Source: Erysipelotrichaceae bacterium
GTDB taxonomy: Bacteria; Bacillota_I; Bacilli_A; Erysipelotrichales; Erysipelotrichaceae
Direction: 5' to 3'
NCBI GenBank assembly: GCA_017432885.1
Contig: JAFRIE010000018.1
Location: 1-64,000, forward strand
DNA: 64,000 nt
A model generated the notes under the pieces. That model did no database searches and was not told where the DNA came from. It saw only the letters and a program-made list of their open reading frames with translations. Positions within the stretch are counted from its first letter, which is position 1. Every line of letters starts with the position of its first letter. Shown here piece after piece: positions 51,245 through 59,815 of this stretch. Position numbers and translations under genes: made by a program.

Positions 51245-51514
51245 TTATTTGTTTTTCTTTGAATCCAGATATTTCTTCATCGTGCCGTTCTTCGCTAATA
51301 AACTGCGTACAGTATCGGTAGGAACAGCGCCCTTGTTTAACCAGTTCAGTACTTTTTCTTCATCAATGTTAACGATTGCAGGCATTTTTGTCGGATCATA
51401 AGTTCCAACTGTTTCGATATCTCTGCCGTCTCTGCGGGATCTTGCATCGGCAGCAACAATACGATAGAAAGGTACTTTCTTGGCACCCATTCTCTTTAAT
51501 CTAAGCTTTACCAT
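51245..51514 (-). CDS. rpsP: Ribosomal protein S16 (bS16)
   Basis: 89 residues; [20 protein letters not shown] and [12 protein letters not shown] are unmistakable. AGGAGG precedes the ATG. Confidence 0.97.
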   Translation of the reverse strand: MVKLRLKRMGAKKVPFYRIVAADARSRRDGRDIETVGTYDPTKMPAIVNIDEEKVLNWLNKGAVPTDTVRSLLAKNGTMKKYLDSKKNK

Positions 51515-51563
51515 CTTCTTCCTCCTTTTATTCCTACACTATAATTGCACAGAATATAAGAAG

Positions 51564-51584
51564 AGTCAAGTATTTTTACTTGAC
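51564..51584 (-). terminator. Hairpin after the SRAP gene carrying a -35-like box
   Basis: GTCAAGTA/TACTTGAC (51565-51572 with 51577-51584), eight perfect pairs and a four-base loop, but only a weak T-run. Its 3' arm contains TTGACT (51564-51569), a good -35 for rpsP; no well-spaced -10 was found (TATAGT is 20 bases away). Confidence 0.6.
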
Positions 51585-51586
51585 AC

Positions 51587-52129
51587 TTAAAACAGACTGA
51601 TTTCTTCATTCAGATTTAAGATATTCATTTTCTTTTTCTGGAAAACAGTATCTTCGTTGTGAATGAACTTCAGCATCTCTGCCTGATTCATAACGATCGG
51701 CATGCGATCATGTATTCTTGTAAAGTTTTCATCGGCACTTCTGGTAAGAATCAGAAGTTCCCCTTTTTTATTGAAGATGCAGGCAAGATACATATAGTCT
51801 TCTTCAAAAGTGACATAGTGTTTATTTTTGTTTCTGTCCCATTCATAGAAACCGTTACAGATAACGGCACAACGATTTTTTCTGATTTCCTCATATGTCG
51901 GTCTGTCGTTAAGCGATTCTACTCTGGCGTTGATCTGCAAGATTTTGTTCTGTATCCCCCATTTCATGGAAACAAGATCGATCTTGTTTTCGGCAGGAAC
52001 GATGCACAATACTCGATCACTAGGAAAAATCTCGCCTTCCTTATAGACGAGATTCAGTTTTTCAGCTCTTTCCTTGATCTTCTTTCCTTTTTTATCGGGA
52101 AGGATCCCAAAATGATATCTTCCGCACAT
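51587..52129 (-). CDS. SRAP-domain protein (HMCES/YedK family)
   Basis: 180 residues. The family forms a covalent thiazolidine link to abasic sites in single-stranded DNA, shielding them. Cys2 is directly after the initiator Met (MCGRY); Asn67 (NARVES), Glu96 (NGFYEW) and His140 (IHDRMPIV) complete the active site. At 180 it is shorter than YedK (about 220). It is inserted between ffh and rpsP, one base after the ffh stop, so it is co-transcribed with the SRP gene. Confidence 0.93.
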   Translation of the reverse strand: MCGRYHFGILPDKKGKKIKERAEKLNLVYKEGEIFPSDRVLCIVPAENKIDLVSMKWGIQNKILQINARVESLNDRPTYEEIRKNRCAVICNGFYEWDRNKNKHYVTFEEDYMYLACIFNKKGELLILTRSADENFTRIHDRMPIVMNQAEMLKFIHNEDTVFQKKKMNILNLNEEISLF

Positions 52130-52130
52130 T

Positions 52131-53444
52131 CTACATTCTGAACATCGACTGTAATGAAGAAAGATTCCTGAACATCTTTTTCATTTTATCGTACTGATTG
52201 CATAGTTTATTTACTTGATCGACCGATGTACCCGAACCTTTTGCGATCCTTCTTTTATGAGATGAACGCATGATGGAAGGTTCTTCCCTTTCTGCCGGCG
52301 TCATTGACTGGATGATGGCACGGATCGCCTTCAGTTCCTTATCGGCATCCTGGTCGTTTATGGCATTCGCCATGTCGGACATTCCCGGCATCATTCTCAT
52401 GATTGAAGAAAGTGGCCCAAGTTTTCTGGACTGTTCAATCGAATTTAGCAAGTCATCCATTGTGAACTTGCCGTGCATAAGACGATTTGCCGTTTCTTCG
52501 GCTTTTTTCATGTCCATCTCTTCCTGTGCTTTTTCCACGAAAGATACGACATCACCCATGCCGAGTATTCTTTGTGCCAGACGATCCGGATAGAATGTCT
52601 CAAGATCAGAGATCTTCTCTCCGGTACCGGTAAATTTGATTGGTACACCGGTTACGGCCTTTACGGATAATGCAGCGCCTCCTTTGGAATCGCCGTCGAA
52701 TTTCGTCAGGATCAGACCGGTCACTTCCAACAAGTCGTTGAAAGCACTGGCAACATTGACAATATCCTGTCCTGTCAGGGCGTCAACCGTCAGAAGTATT
52801 TCTAGCGGATGCACACTGTCCTTAATGTCTTTCAGCTCGTTCATCAGAACTTCATCGATCTGCAGACGTCCTGCCGTATCGATGATCGCAGTGTCATATC
52901 CTTTCCGTTTCGCATGTGCAATTCCGTTGTTGATCTGCGTCAATGCAGGGACTTCCAGACCCTGCGAATAGACTTCAACGCCGATCTGTGACCCTAAGCT
53001 TACAAGCTGTTCTATAGCGGCAGGACGGATGATATCACCGGCAATCATAATTGGATGACGTCCCTGTTTTTTAAGCAGAGAAGCCAGTTTTGCGGCCTGT
53101 GTCGTCTTTCCTGTGCCCTGAAGACCGACGATCATGATAGTTGTTAGACCTTTCTCATCAAAATGAAGAGAGTTATCTTCGTCTCCTAGAAGTTTGACGA
53201 TCTCGTCATGAACGATCTTGACAAGAAGCTGCCCTGGCTCTACAGAATTCAGAACATCCTGTCCAATGGATTCAAGTCTGATCTTTTCCAGAAAGTTCTT
53301 GACAACTGTATAGTTCACATCCGATTCTAGCAAAGCAATACGGATCTCTTTCAGGGTGTCCTCCATGTTTCTTTCAGACAGACGTCCCTTGCCCTGAATA
53401 TTTCTTAAAGACTTTGTAAGTTTTTCTTGTAATGAATCAAACAT
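52131..53444 (-). CDS. ffh: Signal recognition particle protein Ffh
   Basis: 437 residues. N domain helices, G domain with GLQGTGKTTQAAKLA near 108, DTAGRLQ near 191 and TKFDGDSKGGAALS near 248, and a Met-rich M domain (SSIMRMMPGM, RIAKGSGTSVDQVN). No SD; the transcription start is predicted on the ATG. ylxM, which precedes ffh in Bacillus, is absent. Confidence 0.97.
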   Translation of the reverse strand: MFDSLQEKLTKSLRNIQGKGRLSERNMEDTLKEIRIALLESDVNYTVVKNFLEKIRLESIGQDVLNSVEPGQLLVKIVHDEIVKLLGDEDNSLHFDEKGLTTIMIVGLQGTGKTTQAAKLASLLKKQGRHPIMIAGDIIRPAAIEQLVSLGSQIGVEVYSQGLEVPALTQINNGIAHAKRKGYDTAIIDTAGRLQIDEVLMNELKDIKDSVHPLEILLTVDALTGQDIVNVASAFNDLLEVTGLILTKFDGDSKGGAALSVKAVTGVPIKFTGTGEKISDLETFYPDRLAQRILGMGDVVSFVEKAQEEMDMKKAEETANRLMHGKFTMDDLLNSIEQSRKLGPLSSIMRMMPGMSDMANAINDQDADKELKAIRAIIQSMTPAEREEPSIMRSSHKRRIAKGSGTSVDQVNKLCNQYDKMKKMFRNLSSLQSMFRM

Positions 53445-53450
53445 AGTTTC

Positions 53451-53456
53451 ATTATA
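53451..53456 (-). promoter_or_regulatory. ffh -10 box, leaderless
   Basis: TATAAT, then GAAACT, then ATG; predicted start is the A at 53444. The -35 region is occupied by the ssb terminator hairpin. Confidence 0.62.
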
Positions 53457-53458
53457 CT

Positions 53459-53482
53459 AAAAAACCCTGTCCTCAGACAGGG
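53459..53482 (-). terminator. Intrinsic terminator of ssb
   Basis: CCCTGTC (53465-53471) with GACAGGG (53476-53482), four-base loop, six T on the minus strand leading straight into the ffh -10 box. Confidence 0.93.
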
Positions 53483-53488
53483 AATCTT

Positions 53489-53785
53489 TTAGCTTCCAAC
53501 AAAAGCGACAGAATTAGCCAGAAGCTTGGCGTTATAGTAGTAGTTGCCGTCTTTTTCATAATTGTTTGCCTGGAGTTTTCCATTCACAGCCAGGTACTGT
53601 CCGACTTCATAATTTTCTTCGGCAAGAGACCTAAACATGACGATTTCATAGACTTCATAAGTCTCTCCGGCATCCTTTCCGTTTTTTTCTACCGCTACTC
53701 TTAATTTACAGAGTTTTATGCCGCTTGCGGTCTCCAGCTTTTCAGGCTCTTCAATAATCCTGCCGACTAAATAAAATGCATTCAT
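53489..53785 (-). CDS. ssb: Short single-stranded DNA-binding protein
   Basis: 98 residues, OB-fold only: AFYLVGRIIEEPEKLETASG, EIVMFRSLAEENYEVGQYLAVNG. The flexible linker and acidic C-terminal tip that recruits repair proteins are missing, so this is probably an accessory SSB rather than the replicative one. AAAGGA six bases before the ATG at 53783-53785. Confidence 0.83.
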   Translation of the reverse strand: MNAFYLVGRIIEEPEKLETASGIKLCKLRVAVEKNGKDAGETYEVYEIVMFRSLAEENYEVGQYLAVNGKLQANNYEKDGNYYYNAKLLANSVAFVGS

Positions 53786-53839
53786 TCTTATCCTTTCTAT
53801 TACCTGCATTTCTAATCTATCATTTCTCCATTTTTAAGA

Positions 53840-53868
53840 ATTCTCAGAAAAGGATCAAAAAAAGTCAA
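53840..53868 (-). promoter_or_regulatory. ssb promoter
   Basis: TTGACT (53863-53868), 17 bases, GAGAAT (53840-53845); leader about 50 bases. Confidence 0.45.
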
Positions 53869-53884
53869 ATTGTTATCACTCATG

Positions 53885-53907
53885 AAAAAGGGTACATTTC
53901 TGTACCC
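53885..53907 (-). terminator. Intrinsic terminator of ftsK
   Basis: GGGTACA (53890-53896) with TGTACCC (53901-53907), four-base loop, five T on the minus strand; overlaps the ftsK stop codon by one base. Confidence 0.92.
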
Positions 53908-56318
53908 TATTCTTCTTCATCTTCTTTTAGATAGACTTCTCTTGGTTTGGCACCGTTCGCCGGTCCGATGATACCGCGGTCTTCCAGCGTATCGATCAGT
54001 CTGGCTGCCCTATTGTAGCCGATCCCGAACCTTCTTTGTAGGAGCGAAGTAGAAGCCTTCTGCTGCGCTTTCACAAATTCCACGACATCATCATACAGGG
54101 AATCATTCGAGTCAGCATTCACACTTCCGGCAGCCATCACTGTCGTACCGTTCATGTTTGTTAAGAATTCATAGTAGGAATCTTCATACTCCGGTTTTGC
54201 CTGGGATTTGACATAGTCGGTAATCTTGTTGATTTCTTTGTCAGTCACATACACACCCTGCAGTCTGATCGGAGCCGTTTCTCCCTGCGGATAATACAGC
54301 ATATCGCCGTTGCCTAAAAGCCTTTCTGCACCGGTTTGGTCCAGAATCGTCCTAGAGTCAATAGAAGACGCTACAGCGAACGAAATCCTGGAAGGTATAT
54401 TTGACTTGATCAGTCCGGTAATAACATCTGTAGACGGTCTTTGTGTCGCTACGATCAAATGTATGCCGGAAGCCCGAGCAAGCTGAGTAATTCTCTGGAT
54501 GGAAAGTTCGACATCTTTCCCGGCGATTGCCATCAGATCAGCAAGCTCATCGATGATGACGACCATGTACGGCAGTCTGTTCATTGGTGAATCACCGGTT
54601 TTTAGATGAGAATTGTGTTCCTCTACAAAAGCATTGAATCCGTCTATATTCCGAACACCGGCTGCAGCAAAGGCTTCATATCTTTCTTCCATGATCACGA
54701 CGATCTTCTTCAGCATGTTTGCGGCCATCTGGGCGTCGTCGATGATCGGCCAGAGCAGATGCGGAACATCTTTGTAGGAAGTAAATTCCACCTTCTTTGG
54801 ATCGACCAGAACAAGCTTTACATTATCCGGATGCACCCGAAGCAGAAGAGATACGATAATACTGTTAATACATACGGACTTACCGGAACCGGTAGCTCCC
54901 GCTATCAGCAGATGGGGCATTTTTGTTAAATCACAGTAAACACCCTGGCCCATCAGGTCTTTGCCCAAAGTGAACAGCAGTTCATTGTTTCTCTTATCTT
55001 TCGGAATGTTCCGGATCAGATCCAGCATTCTTACCGGGATCGGTTCAACATTCGGAATTTCAATACCTACTGCGCTTCTTCCGGGAATCGGGGCTTCGAT
55101 CCGGATATCTTTAGCTGCCAGTTCCATCTTGATGTTGTCGGATATGTTCATGATCTTATTGATCTTGACGGAACTGTCCGGTTTAATCTCAAATTTCGTC
55201 ACAGAAGGACCGATATAAGTATTCAGCAGCTGTGCTCCAATGCCGAAGTTGTTCAGAATCTCTATTACCTTTTCTCCTTTAACGCCTGCTGAAGTCTTGT
55301 TGATGCTAGAAGAGCGTGAAGAAATGCTTTCCAGAAAGTCTTCATACGGCTTCGGCAGATGATAAGATCCGGCTGTTTTCTTTACTTTTAATACTTTTGG
55401 AGTATTCTCAGAAGATGAAGTAGGTATAAAGTTCTCCGTTTCCTTCCTTACTGCAGGGCTTTCTTCAGTCTTTTTCTGATTGCCATAAATCTCTTTTTCA
55501 TTCAGATTGATAAAAGTCGGTGATTTTGAAAGGATCCTTTCCCTTTCTTCTCTCTTCGCCTTCTCTTCTGCTTCCCTGGCAGCCTTCTGCTGGGCGATCT
55601 TCCGCTCATTTTCCTGCTTTTCCAGCTCTTTCTGTCTTCTTTCTTCTTCCTGTTCGTTCAGTCTGGCCATCTCTTCCGCCAGTTTCGCTCTTTTCAGTTC
55701 GGCTTCTTTCCTTGCCGCTGCTCTTTCTTCTTCGTGTTTCTTTCTACGCTCTTTGCTTTCATTCACAATCGTCGTTCTGGCAGAGCGAAGTGTATTCCTT
55801 AACACATGGGCGGGAATCATCAGGATCAAAGATAATACGATCAGAGTCGATAAAGTAATGAGTGTTCCTTTCTGTGAAACAGTCGAAAGCAGTAACAGAT
55901 AGGCCAGATTGCCGCAGATTCCTCCGCTCAAAGGAAATCTCGCTTCACTTAAAAGTTTTCCTTTAAAGTCTTGAATATAAGGTAAAAACTGGCTGAATGA
56001 ATTCAATTCTTCCGCCAGATAGGCTGAAAGCAGGATGATTGATAAATTCAGCAGGATAATACCTGTAACCGTTCTTGAGGAAAGTCCCATTTTCTTGTCA
56101 AAAAACAGAACATAGATGAAATATCCCAGGACCGTGAGGATCGGAACGATATAGAAAGAACCGAGAACAATCGTAAAAAGATTATCAAGAATGATTCCGA
56201 CCATTCCCATTCTGCTTATTGAGAAGAAAACCAGGAAAACAGCAACAATGGAACAGATTCCCTGTATCAGCTGTCTGTTTTTCTTTGCCTTTCTTGTTTT
56301 ACTGCTCTTCTTTGCCAC
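53907..56318 (-). CDS. ftsK: DNA translocase FtsK/SpoIIIE
   Basis: 803 residues. Four N-terminal membrane helices (to about 180), a long Glu/Lys/Arg-rich coiled linker (about 185-275), the motor with Walker A AGATGSGKSVCI near 475 and Walker B VVIIDELADLM near 585, and the DNA-reading gamma winged helix (LLQRRFGIGYNRAARLID). I chose GTG at 56316-56318 because GGGAG lies six bases upstream; the ATG five codons earlier overlaps that site. Adjacent RNase J2-like gene matches the Bacillus spoIIIE region. Confidence 0.94.
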   Translation of the reverse strand: MAKKSSKTRKAKKNRQLIQGICSIVAVFLVFFSISRMGMVGIILDNLFTIVLGSFYIVPILTVLGYFIYVLFFDKKMGLSSRTVTGIILLNLSIILLSAYLAEELNSFSQFLPYIQDFKGKLLSEARFPLSGGICGNLAYLLLLSTVSQKGTLITLSTLIVLSLILMIPAHVLRNTLRSARTTIVNESKERRKKHEEERAAARKEAELKRAKLAEEMARLNEQEEERRQKELEKQENERKIAQQKAAREAEEKAKREERERILSKSPTFINLNEKEIYGNQKKTEESPAVRKETENFIPTSSSENTPKVLKVKKTAGSYHLPKPYEDFLESISSRSSSINKTSAGVKGEKVIEILNNFGIGAQLLNTYIGPSVTKFEIKPDSSVKINKIMNISDNIKMELAAKDIRIEAPIPGRSAVGIEIPNVEPIPVRMLDLIRNIPKDKRNNELLFTLGKDLMGQGVYCDLTKMPHLLIAGATGSGKSVCINSIIVSLLLRVHPDNVKLVLVDPKKVEFTSYKDVPHLLWPIIDDAQMAANMLKKIVVIMEERYEAFAAAGVRNIDGFNAFVEEHNSHLKTGDSPMNRLPYMVVIIDELADLMAIAGKDVELSIQRITQLARASGIHLIVATQRPSTDVITGLIKSNIPSRISFAVASSIDSRTILDQTGAERLLGNGDMLYYPQGETAPIRLQGVYVTDKEINKITDYVKSQAKPEYEDSYYEFLTNMNGTTVMAAGSVNADSNDSLYDDVVEFVKAQQKASTSLLQRRFGIGYNRAARLIDTLEDRGIIGPANGAKPREVYLKEDEEE

Positions 56319-57987
56319 TTGTATCTCCCGCATTAATTTCTATGATTGCCGGTAGGATCATCGGTGTCTTGCCGGTCGATTTCAGTACATAACGGGATAT
56401 CAGCTCTCTTGCTTCCATCCTCGTCTGCATATTGTCATAAGAACCTTCGGCGACATTCTTTTCGATCGTTGAGACAAGAATGTTTCCGATTTCATTCAGG
56501 ATATAATCGGCATCTTTCAGATAGATGACGCCTCTGGACTGTATATCCGGTCCGCCGATTACTCTTTTGGTATTGAAATCAAGCACAACACCGCAGATGA
56601 TGGCGCCATCGGTCGACAGTTTTTCCCGATCTCGCAGCACCATACCGGATACGTCACGCATGTCCGAAGCATCAATCGCTTTATCTTCCAGTTCGATCTG
56701 GTCGGATGTAGAAGCCAGCCTGCCGTTTTCAAAAGTGGCGAACTGTCCATTGTCCAGGATTATAATTCTGTCCGGCGTATAGCCCATTTCTACGGCGATA
56801 TCGGCATTGTTGATCAGGTCGGAATACTGTCCTTTAATCGGCAGGTAGTATTTCGGACGGATCAGATAAAGCATCATCTTCAGGTCTTCCTTTGAAGCAT
56901 GCATTGAAAGAATCTCTTTTGCATTCAGTTTGACGATCGATATACCCGCCTTATAAAGATCATTCTCCATTGCGGTAGCGTCTTTTTCCGTGCCCGGAAC
57001 GACCGGAGAAGCGATGATCACAGTATCGTCCTGTCGCAGTTCGATTTTCCGATCTTCGCCAATGGCAATGTTGTTCATAAGTTTGAACACTTCATTTCCG
57101 GAACCCGATATAATACAGACAACATCATTCATATCATTGTTGAATTCTTTGGCGTCAAGAATGATGTTTCTAGGGATCTTGTAATAATCCAGAGAATCGA
57201 CATCATTCAGAAGCCTGATATGTTCCTGGTCATAGAAGTAGACTTTTTTCTTATATTTGGCCGCCAGTTCCAGAATCTCCATGATACGGAAAAGATTCTG
57301 TCTATACAGCGTAATAATCAGACGTCTGTCGTTTTCTTCAAAGTAGTGTTCGATATGATCGGTAATACGGTGTTTCGGAGCCGTATATCCGCCACGGTTG
57401 GATCCTACCGATTCCGACATCATGACCAGGACATCCTGCTGTCCCATCAGAGACAAGGCGTTGATATCCATGGAAAAAGCCTTGTTCAGGAAGTCATAGT
57501 CAAAAACGTACTCGGAAGTATAGACGATCAGACCGGAGTCTGTTTCGAAAGCAAATCCGACCCCGTCGGCAATCGACTGCATGACCGGGAAAGTATGAAC
57601 GACGTGATTATCGACTTTAAAAGTATCGTTTCTCTTGACGACATGAATATGTTTGTTTTTTAGTTTGTGTTTCTTGAATTCTTCATTCAAAAGTCTTGCG
57701 GTAAGAGCCGTGGCATAAATATCTACATCGATCTGATTCAGCAGATGTCCGATGGCTCCCATGACATCGTCATGTCCGTGAGAAATAAAGAGACCTTTAA
57801 TTCTCTGACGATGTTCCAGCAGATATGTAAAATCCGGAATGATGTATTCGATTCCCAGCTGTTCCGATTCGCTGGGATATTTCAGACCGGAATCAATGAT
57901 AAAAATATCGCCATCTATTTCAACCAGGTACATGTTTTTGCCGTCTTCATCAAGACCGCCAAGCGCCATTAATCTAATTTTCTGCAC
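56299..57987 (-). CDS. rnjB: RNase J2-like beta-lactamase-fold protein with lost metal ligands
   Basis: 562 residues with RNase J architecture: N-terminal GGLDEDGKNMYLVE, beta-CASP part, C-terminal domain. The metal site is degraded: SHGHDDVMG has Val75 where active enzymes have the last His of HxHxDH; QSI (Gln137) replaces HSI; TSEY (Glu159) replaces the GD of TGDFK; PIKGQY replaces PVHGEY. Helix HASKEDLKMML is kept. RNase J2 proteins are often weak and act as partners of J1; this one may be purely structural. GTG start with GGAGG upstream. Confidence 0.86.
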   Translation of the reverse strand: MQKIRLMALGGLDEDGKNMYLVEIDGDIFIIDSGLKYPSESEQLGIEYIIPDFTYLLEHRQRIKGLFISHGHDDVMGAIGHLLNQIDVDIYATALTARLLNEEFKKHKLKNKHIHVVKRNDTFKVDNHVVHTFPVMQSIADGVGFAFETDSGLIVYTSEYVFDYDFLNKAFSMDINALSLMGQQDVLVMMSESVGSNRGGYTAPKHRITDHIEHYFEENDRRLIITLYRQNLFRIMEILELAAKYKKKVYFYDQEHIRLLNDVDSLDYYKIPRNIILDAKEFNNDMNDVVCIISGSGNEVFKLMNNIAIGEDRKIELRQDDTVIIASPVVPGTEKDATAMENDLYKAGISIVKLNAKEILSMHASKEDLKMMLYLIRPKYYLPIKGQYSDLINNADIAVEMGYTPDRIIILDNGQFATFENGRLASTSDQIELEDKAIDASDMRDVSGMVLRDREKLSTDGAIICGVVLDFNTKRVIGGPDIQSRGVIYLKDADYILNEIGNILVSTIEKNVAEGSYDNMQTRMEARELISRYVLKSTGKTPMILPAIIEINAGDTSGKEEQ

Positions 57988-58015
57988 CTATTATATTCCT
58001 CCAAAATTCAATGTA

Positions 58016-58044
58016 ATTATATGTTAAATATGTGATATTTTCAA
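58016..58044 (-). promoter_or_regulatory. rnjB-ftsK promoter
   Basis: TTGAAA (58039-58044), 17 bases, TATAAT (58016-58021). Leader of about 22 bases with a GGAGG, an ordinary layout. Confidence 0.75.
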
Positions 58045-58098
58045 ATCGCATAAACACTTCTGAACATGATAAAAAAGTCTTAGGGAAACGGATAAAAA

Positions 58099-59529
58099 CT
58101 ATTCAACCAAAATGCCATTCAACGAAAAGGACTGCACTTCGATGATCTTTACTTTAACAAGATCGCCGGCATGAATGCCCTTTCCGGTAAAGTTCACCAG
58201 CTTGTTTTCCGGGGTATATCCCGAATAGACGGAACTGTTTCGTTTACTGAAACCGTCTACCAGAACCTCGACGATCTGGTCCTTGAAGCGCTGATTGTTT
58301 TTGTTTGCATAAAAGGCTACTCTTTCGTTGAGACGCTGCAACCTTTCTTCTTTTACTTTCCGTTCTACAGTATCTTCCATTGCGGCGGCAGGAGTTCCCT
58401 CCCTTTTTGAATAGATAAAAGTAAAGGCATTATCGTATTCGCAGTGTTCTACAGCACTTAACGTATCCTCAAAAGCCTCATCCGATTCATTCGGAAAACC
58501 AACGATAATGTCGGTTGTAAAGGCAAAACCCGGAAGTTCTCTTTTTAGTTTGTCATAGAGTTCAAAATACTCTTCTCTGGTATATCTGCGGTTCATCTTC
58601 TTTAGAATCAGCGTATTTCCTGACTGTAAAGGAAGATGAATGTATGGCATGATGTTACGGTTGTTTTTGATGGCCTCAATCATGGCATCATCAAAATCCC
58701 AAGGATGAGAAGTCATGAAACGGATCCTCGGGATCCCTGTCTGCGCGACATCCTGCAGCAGATTGGCGAATGTATATCCCTGATTTAGATCTTTTCCATA
58801 GGCATTGACATTCTGCCCCAGTAGACAGACTTCTTTATAGCCTTGTTGAATCAGGGCATTGATCTCATCAATAATGTCTACTTTCTGTCTGGATCTTTCC
58901 TTTCCTCTGGTATACGGGACAATACAGTAGGTACAGAACTTGTCGCAGCCGTACATGATGTTAACCCAAGCCTTATGTGACATGAAACGGCTGACCGGAA
59001 CCTTTTCAATGATCTCGCCCATTTTGGAGAATACTTCGACTTTTCTTTTTTTATCTGTATAGATCTCATAAAGCAGTTTCGGCAAAGAAGTAATGTTATG
59101 GGTGCCAAAAATCAAATCTACCTGACGGTATTTTTCTAAAATCAGCTGTACCGTTTTCTCTTCCTGTGCCATACAGCCGCAGATGCCGATCAGCAGATCG
59201 GGATTATAAGTCTTCAGTTTTTTTAGAGCACCGATCTCGCCTAGCACTTTCTCTTCTGCACCCTGCCTGACGGCACAGGTATTAATGAGGATCAGATCAG
59301 CATACTTCTCATCTTCACAAGGAACATAGCCCATTTCATCCAGGATCCCGGCAATTGTTTCCGAATCGCGCTGATTCGCCTGACAGCCATGCGTAACGAT
59401 ATAGTATTTCTTGTTTTTGCCTAATTCCTGATATTTTTCATCCAGTTGAAAATCCAGTTTTTCAGAAATTTCTCTGTTTCTTCTTCTGGCATCCGTTAAT
59501 GACGGCAGTACATAATCCTTTTTTGTCAT
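58099..59529 (-). CDS. miaB: tRNA-2-methylthio-N6-dimethylallyladenosine synthase MiaB
   Basis: 476 residues. Radical-SAM methylthiotransferase for A37. N-terminal UPF0004 domain with three Cys (HGCQANQRDSE, INTCAVRQ, GICGCMAQEE), the radical-SAM CxxxCxxC in YGCDKFCTYCIVPYTRG near 190, and a C-terminal TRAM domain. MiaB is favoured over MtaB/RimO by SRFMSHKAWVNIMYGC-type sequence and length. No SD; leaderless by promoter position. Confidence 0.95.
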   Translation of the reverse strand: MTKKDYVLPSLTDARRRNREISEKLDFQLDEKYQELGKNKKYYIVTHGCQANQRDSETIAGILDEMGYVPCEDEKYADLILINTCAVRQGAEEKVLGEIGALKKLKTYNPDLLIGICGCMAQEEKTVQLILEKYRQVDLIFGTHNITSLPKLLYEIYTDKKRKVEVFSKMGEIIEKVPVSRFMSHKAWVNIMYGCDKFCTYCIVPYTRGKERSRQKVDIIDEINALIQQGYKEVCLLGQNVNAYGKDLNQGYTFANLLQDVAQTGIPRIRFMTSHPWDFDDAMIEAIKNNRNIMPYIHLPLQSGNTLILKKMNRRYTREEYFELYDKLKRELPGFAFTTDIIVGFPNESDEAFEDTLSAVEHCEYDNAFTFIYSKREGTPAAAMEDTVERKVKEERLQRLNERVAFYANKNNQRFKDQIVEVLVDGFSKRNSSVYSGYTPENKLVNFTGKGIHAGDLVKVKIIEVQSFSLNGILVE

Positions 59530-59535
59530 AACACT

Positions 59536-59541
59536 ATTCTA
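59536..59541 (-). promoter_or_regulatory. miaB -10 box, leaderless
   Basis: TAGAAT, then AGTGTT, then ATG; predicted start 59529. -35-like TTGGTT at 59559-59564 is part of the ferredoxin terminator. Confidence 0.58.
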
Positions 59542-59551
59542 ATGAAAAGTA

Positions 59552-59579
59552 TAAAAAAAACCAAGTTGGACTTGGTTTT
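59552..59579 (-). terminator. Intrinsic terminator of the ferredoxin gene
   Basis: AAAACCAAG (59557-59565) with CTTGGTTTT (59571-59579), five-base loop, eight T on the minus strand; includes the ferredoxin stop codon. Confidence 0.92.
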
Positions 59580-59751
59580 ATTGTGATATAGCTTCTACCG
59601 GGCATGTAGCAACGCAGGCACCGCAGTCAATACAGGTTTCTTCGTTGCATTTTGACTTGCCTTCTTCATCCAGTTCCAGAGAACCGGTCGGGCATACACC
59701 TGTACATGCGCCACAGCCAATACATAAATCGCGATCAATCGTTACTGGCAT
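59578..59751 (-). CDS. 2[4Fe-4S] ferredoxin
   Basis: 57 residues, read directly from the sequence. Two clusters: CIGCGACTGVCP (residues 10-21) and CIDCGACVATCP (40-51), both CxxCxxCxxxCP. Clostridial-type low-potential carrier, the natural acceptor for the PFOR at 19220-22717. Perfect AGGAGGT seven bases before the ATG. Single-gene unit between aspS and miaB. Confidence 0.95.
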   Translation of the reverse strand: MPVTIDRDLCIGCGACTGVCPTGSLELDEEGKSKCNEETCIDCGACVATCPVEAISQ

Positions 59752-59778
59752 ATCTGATACCTCCTATAATACATAAAA

Positions 59779-59787
59779 ATTATATCA
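59779..59787 (-). promoter_or_regulatory. Ferredoxin promoter, extended -10
   Basis: TGATATAAT on the minus strand; start near 59772 gives a 21-base leader that contains the SD. Confidence 0.6.
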
Positions 59788-59815
59788 TAAATCATTCTTA
59801 ATAAGTAAAGAGAGA

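Noticed and set aside
54606-54929. Plus-strand open frames within ftsK, rnjB and other genes
   Set aside because: Shadows of conserved minus-strand genes with low-complexity translations.
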